Assembly: GCA_025024175.1 (NCBI GenBank)
Contig: QCXZ01000075.1
Span: forward strand, 4,154,001 to 4,218,000
Source: Rhyzopertha dominica
Lineage: Eukaryota; Arthropoda; Insecta; Coleoptera; Bostrichidae
Reading direction: 5' to 3'
DNA: 64,000 nt
Part shown: piece by piece, positions 54,424 to 64,000 of the stretch
How the letters are laid out: each line of letters starts with the position of its first letter
How positions within the stretch are numbered: position 1 is the first letter of the stretch
Notes under the pieces: model-generated
What the model saw: the letters and a program-made list of their open reading frames with translations, nothing else
Databases searched by the model: none
What the model was told of the DNA's origin: nothing
Made by a program: the position numbers and the translations under genes

Positions 54424-57400
54424 TTAGATAAATTGCCCATAGGAATTAAAGATAGGTAAACGACCTTTATCAAAAATGCTATGATCTTCCAAGGGTAACT
54501 GCCCCAGATTCAAGAAACGCTCTCCATGTTCGGGTTCGCTTTCGTCCGGTACATAAATGGGTTCATTCAGATACGGTTCAAAGNATCTTTGCCTCAGCTC
54601 GAAATAAGGTAAAAGGTTGAACGTGGTTTCTTCTACGTTTTGTCCTGCGTTGTCGTGACCTTTCACCTGCTTAAAAATGGTATGCTCGTGGACAGGTGGA
54701 TGCAGATGCGTACCTGGTTCGATATGACCTCCGATATGTTTAAATGTTGCATGTTCGTGAACTGGTAAGTGCAGGTGCGTCTCCGGAAGGCTATGGTGAT
54801 GTGATTCGTGCTCGTGGAAGTGGTGATGTGTTGGTTGTTTGTGAAAATGTCTGCCTCTATTAGCGAAGAAGTGAGGAATAGTTTGGGATATCTCTTGATC
54901 CGCTTGCTTCCACGGCTTGATCTCTTTCTTGGGAAGGGTACGCAAATCGCTAATGTTTTGCTCCTCTTCATTGGGTTTCTTAAAAGGTGGCGGGTTTGAT
55001 ACAACGAAATCCCCACCGTCTATTACGGCATGTTTAAAATTGTCCGCGTCTTCACTTGAAGTTGACAATTCCCCCTCTTGTGATTCTGCAGCTTTGAATC
55101 TACGGTCAACGTTTTCTGCTGGGAGTTCAATTTTGGTAGCTACAGGAACCTTGACTTCAGACTGTGACTCTGTCTTTTCCTCGTGGTCTTGTGATAGGGT
55201 TTTGACATTGCTATTAGAAGAAAGTTTCGGTGGTCCATATTCCAGAAAATCTTCGTTTAGTCTATTTTCCAGACCCACAGACGAGCTGTCAACCTCTACG
55301 GTATCCTCTGCTTTTTCCTTCTTAAATATCTTGCCTACTGTAATGGAAAGAACAGTAAAATTAGAAATGTGCCTCAATAAAGAAGACGCGACAATGAGCA
55401 AGTGTTTTGAGAATTTCTGTAAGGAATAAACGAAATCGATAATGAAAGAACGAGTAGTGTCGAAAATATAAATGGCAGAAGTAGTGTATAGAGATAAGCA
55501 AGAAAAACAAGAAGTGTTTGATAATAAAAGTATCTGTACCTAATAGTCACAAAGTAGACAGGAAAGAATCCAAAATAGTTATTTTTGCGTTTCACGTTCG
55601 AGATACAAATAATGTTTTTTCTAAAACTGCAATAAAATGAGTTAATTGTATTGTATAACAATTTAATTTATATTTGAAATTCTTCAAACTACTGTTTGAA
55701 TCAAGACATTTTAGGTGCGGTGGCGTTTCCTGTTATAACGATAGCAACCTAATAAACAATAAACATTGTTTGTCAGAAAAAGTAATTTCAGAATTATAAT
55801 ATATTGTAAGTATTCATTAGTGATTATGTGGAATGCATTGAAAACTATTCGGTTGTCCTAATTCATCAATTTCAAATTGAAAAGAGTCTTTCAGGTACCT
55901 CTACACTATTCAATAACATTGATATTTTGTAGTCTTGTAATTTAAAAATTTTGCAATACCTGTCCTTTCTTTTATAAAATTGTCCTGAAGATGTTCTGTA
56001 ATATACGAACGAAACCGGTTGACTGAAATAATTTTGTTTTTTTCCTATCAATGTAGCTCAATTATCTTCCATATCAATAAAATGTACACTAGAGTAATAA
56101 GACAAAAAATGTATAGTGCTAACATTAGAAACGAAAACAAGCAGCCAGAACCAAGAAAAGCGTGATACCAGACCTATGCAAGCCTAATAGCAGAGGATAA
56201 AAAAGTGGTGTAAGGTAGGAATTAGAAATGAAGCTGAATACTCACTTTCAGTCTTTTGTTCTTGTGCCTTACGTTCTGGAATCGATAAAAATCTATTTTT
56301 AAATTGGGTTACTATATCAGTGCCGGGTAGAGCAAATGATTCAGCCAGGTTACTAGCTCCAACATCGCTATCCCCCCTATGGTGATGCTCATGATGTCCA
56401 TGTCGATAGTGAGGGTCATCCTTCAATGTTATATGGACATGAGGTCTAGGTCCGTGGTTATAATGTGGCACATCAACGAAGAACTCAGGGGCGTAGTAAG
56501 ACCAGAAGGTGAAATCGTCGGTGTTGACATAAGGGTTCGGAAAGTAACGTCTGAGGAAGGCTGTCGTCCTTGATATCCAGTCCAGAGAGCGATGGAGAAG
56601 GACCAAGTCGTTCTTTACGTGGGGTGTGAATAGATTTCCTTGATGGTGGTGAGGTACGGGTAGCAAAGGATATCTGGGAGGTGGGTATATCGGATGTTTG
56701 AGATGGCGCTTGGCTTTGCTCTGNTCTGTGGTGGNGTTGGCTTCTTCGTTGGTTAAAGTTGCGGTTGCGCCAAGTAATAAAGTTAGTACGATCTGAAAGT
56801 AATGCCTTAATTTAATTGTGCGTACAAAGCTACATTCATAAACAAGAAACTTGGCATCATTGCAGTGGTCATATGGAAATATTCTAAATATTATTTTCGA
56901 AATAAAGTATTTAGGCTATATACAGAAATTGTTGAAGTAAATGATTGCATCACATTTTATACAAAGCTAAAATATTTTTTCACGTGATTAGGTATAGTAA
57001 TCCTCGAACTTTTTGGGAATTAATCAACCAAAATGATGTGTATACTCAAAACCTACAAATATTCCTCAATTAACTACAAATGAATTAAATAAATAATTAC
57101 TTCGTAAACGTCGCCTCTAATATTGTTCCTATACCAAATTTCGGTCCCTGAGGGTATTATGCATATTGAACATCATAGTAACAAAGGCACAATATAAAAG
57201 AATATGTAGCAAAGATATTTATGGTCTTAATGCTAAAAGTAAATTCTTCAATTATGTTTTTTTCCGATTGTCTCTGAGTAGCCACAATTATATTTCTTCA
57301 CAAAAAATCCATTGTTCTATTACCCATTTTTTTCGTCTTTGAAAGATGCTTTTTAAGCAAATAACCAAGCGAACAAAATGTTGTCTACAAATCCATTTGG

Positions 57401-58630
57401 ATTCCAGAACCGTCTTCTTAATGACATCACTAATTGTTTTGAAAATGATTTTATAGTGCAGTGTTTTTGATTCAATAAAAGCCCTTTCTCACAAAATATT
57501 ATTACAATCACTATTTTACTATAATTTCCATGCGAGCAATACATTACAAATGGTTAAAATAAATGATGAATTTTCTGTCATTCTAATCGATATCTGCGTA
57601 TTTTTTTGAGATTTAATAAATCTAGGGATGTATAAACTACTATTTTGTTAAATTTTTACATTAAGCTACCTTCCAAAGTACAATGTTCATATGTCATACT
57701 CTTTTAAAAGGCACTTGCTATCATAAATCTTTATTCGAGGCATGCAAAAAGGGTATTTTTAACATGAATAAATCAAGTCAAAATTAAGCAGTTTTTATGT
57801 CTTCTTCCTTATACGTGTTATATTATGTAACTTATAGTTGTAGTACTTGGTCAGTAGATCTTTTAGCAGTTTTAGTATTAACTTTCTACAGTTTTAGAAA
57901 AGCAGCACACAAATCCAACTTTTTGCAAGTTTGAAATCCACATTAAATTAGATTTCCATAGATGTGTTTATTTAGTGCACCAAAAATTCAAAAAGATAAA
58001 CAAGTAACACAATCGTTAAAGATCGTGGTTAATTTAGTTTTTCATAGACTATATTATAATTAAATAATATGGTGATAATACTGTATTATTGCGGTATATC
58101 ATGCGCAACGTCAGTTGACAAAAACCTAATTTGAACAACAAGTAATGTTTATGGTTAAGCTACAGGTACTTTCCCAGTGATTTTAGTGGTTAGGCCATTT
58201 AGACAGGTACCTTGATCGCCTTCTTGAAAGTATGGCATAGTTAAAAATTTCTTTGCCGAGTATTTTCTACCGCGTTAATTATTTCAATCGTAATGTAGCA
58301 AATGTTTCTGCTTACGATGCACATAATTATGAATTACGGTATAAAAATTATTAAATTAACTAAATGACGTTTAAAAATCAACAGATTAATACAAATTTGT
58401 GGTCAATTAAAATTATAACATACCATGTACACAATACACTTTTTTTTTTGGATCAAAGCGTTCCTCCAGCAACTGTCATTTACATGAAGCACTCCAAAAA
58501 TAAAAAAATATGGTCAATAAAAGGAACTAAACATAAACAGCTTTTTTTTTGTAATTCCACTTTTAGTAACTGCCCAAAAATTAAACATAATTCTTAAGGA
58601 TTTTTATATACTTACTGGAATTGTTTTCAT
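54424..58630 (-). CDS. Gene 2: secreted histidine-rich protein, three exons
   Basis: The exons are 58630-58616, 56792-56246 and 55337-54424 (minus). Junctions are CCA/GTAAGT, TTTCAG, AAA/GTGAGT and TTACAG, and the phases fit (0, then 1), giving 491 residues. Residues 1-16 form a signal peptide (MKTIP, then IVLTLLLGATA). A Lys-Arg pair at about 33-34 could be a processing site. A first His cluster lies at 115-144 (HGHHEHHH). A long acidic, Glu/Ser-rich middle follows. A second His cluster starts near 345 (THHHFHEHESHHH) and contains two tandem 23-residue repeats at 374-396 and 397-419 (THLH.PVHEH..FK...GH). The tail is acidic, ending NSYGQFI. The His clusters suggest binding of metal ions or haem, or a structural role in cuticle or another matrix; this is inference. 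No family is recognised. Three ambiguous bases lie in the coding exons. Confidence 0.78.
54643..54780 (-). repeat. Two tandem 69-bp coding repeats (His-rich)
   Basis: Units 54780-54712 and 54711-54643 each encode 23 residues of the pattern T-H-L-H-x-P-V-H-E-H-x-x-F-K-x-x-x-G-H, followed by four variable residues. The DNA copies are diverged at synonymous sites, so the duplication is not recent. Confidence 0.85.
55982..56023 (+). ncRNA. Orphan minimal hammerhead-like motif in intron of gene 2
   Basis: Plus-strand order: stem I strand GTC (55982-55984) and core CTGAAGA (55985-55991). Stem II is a hairpin GTTC-T-GTA-ATA-TAC-GAAC (55993-56010) with one bulge and a preceding unpaired U. Core GAAA (56011-56014) is followed by a one-pair stem III closing loop CCGG, then UU, and stem I strand GAC (56021-56023). 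The spacing after GAAA (four loop bases, UU, stem I) is identical to that of the motif at 6152-6193. Stem I is only 3 bp and the extra U beside stem II is unusual, so activity is uncertain. No Penelope protein is nearby; it may be a relic of a Penelope terminal repeat or of a retrozyme. It is antisense to gene 2. Confidence 0.55.
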
Positions 58631-58710
58631 CGTGTCTTCCTTAAACGAACTTCACCAAACACGTCGTCTACACTAACAGAAGGGAGTGACGAACAAACCT
58701 GTAGATTTTC

Positions 58711-58720
58711 GCTAATTATA
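58711..58720 (-). promoter_or_regulatory. Possible TATA box of gene 2
   Basis: TATAATTAGC on the minus strand lies about 90 nt upstream of the start codon. TCACTC (58685-58690) about 30 nt downstream fits an initiator, leaving a leader of about 60 nt. Confidence 0.35.
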
Positions 58721-58730
58721 CCGTACAAAT

Positions 58731-61700
58731 GAGTCAATCGTCTTTCGACAAAAGCAATTACGGTTTTCGATTGCCATCTAGAATTCCTAAGATTTCTGAA
58801 TAAGTTGCTACAGAGATCTTACCGGCGAAGAACGAAACTTATACAATGCGACAACTGTCTTTCATTTCAGTGTCATTTGCAGGGAACATATTTCGATTAA
58901 ATATGAAAGCTTTGCTTTCTGTATATGATATTGATAACGTATTAATGTGGTTCTTAGTATTTCCATATTTTTGACGGTTTTCGTACGTCCAAATGCTCAA
59001 CATATGTATTATTCATGGTATGTATCATGAGTAGATCGAATTTTAAGATTAAAACTTTCTACAAATATTTAAGGATAGGTTTAACAAATATTTATCTTTA
59101 AAGTGAATCACTTGCTAAACAAGACAAAAAACTGTAAACTCTTCCAAGCGTAGCTAATTGCATCTCATTAGAATTTGATGGCTTAATACAAAAATGCGGT
59201 GGAGTATCTGGTTACCCATTTTAAATTACTTAGGCTATTTCATTTACTACACGCTAATATTGCAACTGGGTGTTTTAAAAGGCTTGTTGTGGTCATATTT
59301 GCGGGATTACTTGCATAGTTAATAAAAGAAAGAACAACTGATCTCAAAACTTATTGACAGAAAGCTTCTGTCTTCACGTTTTATGAATGTTGTAGGACTA
59401 TATTTTTATGTGTAAGCGGAAATAAAAGCAAAACAATATAAAGTAGTTATAAATAAAAATGACAAAAGCCATATAATGAAATCAAGGTTAACAACACTTT
59501 TTTTTAGATTTCAAGTTAATCTCCGGAAATATTCTTACTTTAATTCTTCTCTTGATCATATTACTTATTTGTTATTTCTGCTGCAAATGAATAATTTTCT
59601 TCAACGCTTTTTTGTTTTGTGTCGTCATTGCCATTAAAATTCTTACCACCAAAATCTGTGACAGCTAAGTCAGCACAGTGATACAGTACTTTCCAATGTA
59701 ATTTTCGACAGTTTCTCGACTTACCTGTGCTGTATGAGTTCGACCGTTATAGGTAAGCAGAACGGTACCCTTTCTCTGAAATCAGGGCCAAAAACAGTCA
59801 TTGACGATTTTTCTTGCACCACAAACTTCAAAACTACTTGCTTTTGTAAAACGAGATTTTTTTACTCATACGCTTGATCAAGACTCACACACTGGGTTAA
59901 TAACTTACCTACTGTCTTTAAATCGTAATGGCTCTTTTCAAAATTGATGCTTGGTCTCCACATTTATGTGGGTCCTTAATTCTTAAATGATCATCATAAA
60001 TTAGATGAATAATAGTTAAAACTTGCCTAACAATGCGGAAAATAATATTTCAACATAATAATATAATAAGTAAAATATATGTTCCGTTATTCATCACATA
60101 TCGTGACGCAAGGGTTCTGTAAATAACTTTAGTGCTATTAGCTTTGTTCGTTTAAGGTAATATCGTCCATTGCTGTAATATTTTTCAGAATAAATGAGCT
60201 CGTAGGCATAAAACTCACTTGCAGTTCAGAGATACGTTTCAAGAGTTTTCTCAAATAAAAATTTCAATAATAATTAATGAGGAGTCAAACGGTTAATGAT
60301 ATTGAAATAAACATATGTATTATGAGAGTAGACAAACCGTTAAAAAGCTTAATAATATTGTAACTTACTGGAAAGACCATCTAAGAAGGTTATGAAAGAC
60401 AATATAATAAAATTATAAGTAAATTTTGAACACTGAGTATTTTTGAAAAAAATTCATAGACTTTGAGATATAGATTTGATGTGAGAAATTATATTAGCGA
60501 TGGTAGAAATTATAACGAAGTGAGGGCGAAAACAGTAAACATTACAACTTTACAAACAAACAACAAATTAAAAAAATATCCAAAATATGAAATTAAGAAT
60601 AACACACATCAGTACGTCAGATAAAAACACGTATGCAATACAGTGGGTTAAACAAGATAATATGAACAACATGGACCCAAATATTGGCTGATAGTAATAC
60701 AGATAAACTTAGAAGAAGAGCTATACATAACAAACGCAAGCCAACAAATCAGACCAGTGTAAGAAATAATGCGGCTGCTTACAATAATTAAACAGACACA
60801 ATAGTGTAGTCTCAGACTGTATTTTTTATGCAAGGTAAGTTTTAGTAGAACATCAAATAAAAAAATTGTAAATACTTCATTTCGGGCTACAAATTTCACC
60901 AGCTTGAATTCAATAACAATTTTTATCGATAACTAGAAGGAAAGGCGGTGAGCAATCCAGTTAGTTCCATTCTAACTGTATAATGAACAATTTTTTAAGT
61001 GACGTGTGTCTAAACTACATCAAAAAGTAAAGTGACCACTGTTCTTAAAAAATTTAACAGTTATACCCATAAAAATCAAATTGACGTATCAAATATAAAC
61101 AAAAAAGGACTAAATTCAATTTTAGATGACTGAATTTAGGAAGAAAGAAATGGCCCGTTGATAACTAAATGGTAATTTACTATTAGAGCATCAAATTAAG
61201 CTACCATAAGATCCATTAAATTATATCTAGTAGGAGTGTAGTTACTCAAGAATTCTGCAGGGTCAAATTAATACACTACTTAAGTAAAGGCTACAAAACA
61301 AACATTAGTATAAGTGATAAACGAAAAAACAAGAAAGCATATAAACTCCCTTCATAGATAAATATATAACTACAATTCAAAAATGCTTTAAAGACAGATG
61401 TCGCATTGGGTTTTTACAATCNTAAAACCACAGAAACTTCATACTCAGGGTTGAAAGATAATTATACCAAAGGTGAGCCCTTCGTTGTATTGTATATAAT
61501 AGAAGATATATAGAACCAACGAATCATTACTGAAGAAAGGACTGAACAACATCTACAATTATTTTGCAACATAAGTAACAAAAAAAAAACAATAGAGAAC
61601 TAAGCATACCATTATTTCTTAGAAGGACACTTTTTAAATTTTGACAAGTATGAAATATTAGGTAAAGTAACAACTATTGTATCGTTATTTTTCGGTAGAT

Positions 61701-63381
61701 AACNATTATGAGATGTTTCTTTTGCTAAGTATTTTGTTGTTGTATTATAGTTAACTTTCAACCTTGACACCTGTATTTGGAATTGTAGTATTATGGATAT
61801 TTTATAACCGTGACTACTATTCAAGTGACTCCGCTACAAATTGTAGTTAAATATAGTTTTAAATCCTAAATATATGACTGAACTATGATGTACAAAACAA
61901 TGTATAAAAAATTACTCTTGTGAACAAGCTGAAATAAAAAGATGTTTTTGTGTAGTCGCATTTTATAGTTAGATGCGTATTTGGGATAACATAGAAATCA
62001 AACAAACAACTGGATATGCTTCAATATTTATTTTGTTCATGCACATTTCTCGAACTCAATTTATATACAAACATCTATAAGACACACATCCAGATATTGA
62101 AAACGAGAATTGCTCCTCGGTTTAGAAATATTGCTCTTTAAAAATACTAATATACCGGGCAGGCAAAGAAGTCTGTGCGCCGTGCATTTTCAAACATTTA
62201 TTACATAACTACATAGTGAAGACTACCTACTAATTAAGACGGCGCGAATATCCGATGCCTCACACTGACGTAACTAATTCAATTTTAACATGTTTTCTAT
62301 TTTAGACGGTACTGATGTTAATGAAAAGAGAATACCGTTGGTTTCTAAATCGACACCTTCTCGGGCAAGTAGGCATAAGCTAAAATCAGCGTTGCCAGGT
62401 TTTTGCATGAAGATTCTGCAAATTGAGAAAAATTAGATTGTATTTATTTCGATTACCATATCAGCTGACAGGACATTAAAATTTGGGCATTAGTCGATGT
62501 ACTGTAATACGTAATACTGCAATATGTGTTTTCATTTGTCTTTTTAGTATTTAACAATCAACCATTACCTAAAGCTATCAGTTTAAAAAATATATAAACA
62601 TGTTATAATATAAATGATTCCAGATTGTTAAATAGGTTAAACAGTCATGTTCATGTTTCAATTAATTAATAGTATTTTCCTTCTATTTTACTGGCTTGCT
62701 TAAGTACAAGCTAAAACAGAATATTTAAGACATAATAAGAGAAATGTGGTTTTATATATCTTATATATTCTATAACTGATCTGCTTTATAAAGAAAAATA
62801 AAAACAACTAGGACTTTAAAAGGACGGACTATCCGGCTTAGCTATTTCAGTTGAACACTAACCTTATCTTATATGTCTAATTTGTGAAGTAATATATTTA
62901 CTATTTACACAATACAGCTCATGTTTGAATCATTATCTTTTTTTTTAAATTAACTACAAAGTTGTTCTGAAAATGAAAACACAATATCCATATTTGACTT
63001 ACTGTTCATGGCAATTTGCAAAGTGTTGCTAAATAACATTATCACAAAGCTATTTTTATTGTATTCTTTCAGAAAATAGGTTACCACTGTCCAGGTCAAT
63101 ACTGCTACACTATTTATTATTTTTGTTTAATTTTCATATCGTTTGTAAACCAAGTCAGCTGTGAGTAATCTGAAACATTATATTACACCTATCATATTTT
63201 TTTTAATTGACAAGTAAAATAATTTCGTTGTTACGCGCTCTATCTGAGTAAAAATTGACGGAAATGGCAACACCACGTAGCCATTGCGATACCACCAGGT
63301 TACCTGTTCTTTCTTAATAATTTAGCACGTTTTATGACACCGACGCACGAAACTTCTTTAATTACCCGGATTTCACGATTT
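58731..63381. other. No gene seen
   Basis: Intergenic AT-rich DNA, or partly intron of genes outside the window. Frames at 60648-60899 and 61612-61824 (minus) are low-complexity and unsupported. No mobile-element protein motif was recognised. Confidence 0.4.
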
Positions 63382-63387
63382 TTTATT
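63382..63387 (-). terminator. Possible polyadenylation signal of gene 3
   Basis: AATAAA on the minus strand about 130 nt after the proposed stop codon of gene 3. Confidence 0.4.
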
Positions 63388-63514
63388 GACTGTATTCGTT
63401 AAAAAATAGAATATTTAAAAATTAGGTACATTCACATTTTTTTCTAGTGATTTAACATTCCGTTTCCGTAGACTGGGTCCGGGGCCGTGGCTCGGTCGTC
63501 TTTTGTTACTTGGG

Positions 63515-63625
63515 TTATTGGAAGGCAGGCACCTCTCTCTTGAACATGTATCTCCTGTCTGGGTGCCACCTGGGTGCTGGTTCCTGTTGGTAGTCTTCCG
63601 CTTTTTCCAGTTCGTTTTCAACTAA
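63515..63625 (-). CDS. Gene 3: probable last exon of a gene entering from the right
   Basis: A good acceptor (CTGTTTGTTACAG, AG at 63627-63626) is followed by a GC-richer open segment of 36 codons in phase 0: LVENELEKAEDYQQEPAP, then RWHPDRRYMFKREVPAFQ, with stop TAA at 63517-63515. The composition (acidic, then Pro, aromatic and basic residues) is protein-like, and an AATAAA signal follows in the 3' UTR. A different frame (63621-63415) is longer but starts without context and has Asn/Arg-rich low-information sequence. The other exons were not found in the window and probably lie beyond 64000. No family is recognised. Confidence 0.4.
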   Translation of the reverse strand, partial: LVENELEKAEDYQQEPAPRWHPDRRYMFKREVPAFQ

Positions 63626-64000
63626 CTGTAACAAACAGTCGATTATAAACATTTCACTTAACAATGTACTTTATGGATCTGTTACCATACTGAAGAATAC
63701 AGTCATAAAACGCCAAAGTTTGATGAGGCAATTATCGATACAGAATGTTAGTTAAAAATGTGAAACAACCGATTTATTTCTGTGAAAACAAAAATCTTTT
63801 TTTTTAATTTGCAAACATCTTGAAAGTGAATGAAACTAACCGAATTGAAATCCTAGTAATGTTTGGCTATGGATAAGTCATTTACTTCTACCATGCAATT
63901 TGCTTTAAAAAAGAACTAAACAAACCGTAGATTATCCTAACAGAAATATCCAGTTTTGTGAGATTATGATAGACACGTCCAATAATAATCCAAATTATGC

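Noticed and set aside
54917..55429. 170-codon plus-strand frame
   Set aside because: It is the antisense shadow of the third exon of gene 2, whose coding sense is supported by splice sites and repeats.
63415..63621. 68-codon minus-strand frame
   Set aside because: Out of frame with the better-supported exon that begins at the acceptor; starts at TTG and is Asn/Arg-rich without motif.

Overview
This is an AT-rich, intron-bearing animal nuclear sequence, most likely from an insect and possibly a beetle. Canonical GT-AG introns, TATA boxes and AATAAA signals are visible. The repeat load (Penelope, Jockey-like and RTE-like non-LTR elements, Tc1/mariner families, Crypton-type tyrosine-recombinase elements, a Mutator/YqaJ-type element) is typical of insects. 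No bacterial-type operons, tRNA or rRNA genes or CRISPR arrays were seen. Nearly all open reading frames over 60 codons are either chance frames or fragments of dead transposable elements.

Layout. 1-44 kb is a gene desert filled with decayed mobile elements: two Penelope fragments (3.9-4.7 and 6.2-6.9 kb), a mariner-like remnant (7.5-7.9), a LINE remnant (14.1-14.9), a 162-bp foldback (17.2), an RTE-like scrap (19.4), a near-complete but broken LINE (22.7-25.8), a Tc1-like remnant (25.8-26.6), a second large LINE (27.6-29.6), a mariner scrap (31.3), two oppositely oriented Crypton-like elements (34.1-35.5 and 37.6-38.9) and four further LINE pieces (40.5-43.7). Between them lie islands of visibly higher GC and CpG content with homeodomain, TCF or Runt-like motifs. 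These look like host regulatory DNA, but that is an inference.

44-64 kb carries the host genes I can support. Gene 1 (44486-48176, +) has three exons and encodes a 245-residue secreted protein. Its second intron has collected two LINE pieces and a long (TTA)n tract. Gene 2 (58630-54424, -) has three exons and encodes a 491-residue secreted, histidine-rich protein with two 23-residue repeats. A third minus-strand gene enters from the right, with its probable last exon at 63625-63515. Genes 1 and 2 share an unusual layout: a first coding exon of exactly five codons, then a phase-0 intron inside the signal peptide.

The most interesting structures are two minimal hammerhead-ribozyme folds (6152-6193 on the minus strand beside Penelope copy 2, and an orphan at 55982-56023 inside gene 2), and the paired Crypton-like elements. 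The latter have short direct repeats at their ends and a 22-nt inverted copy of one terminus beside the left element.
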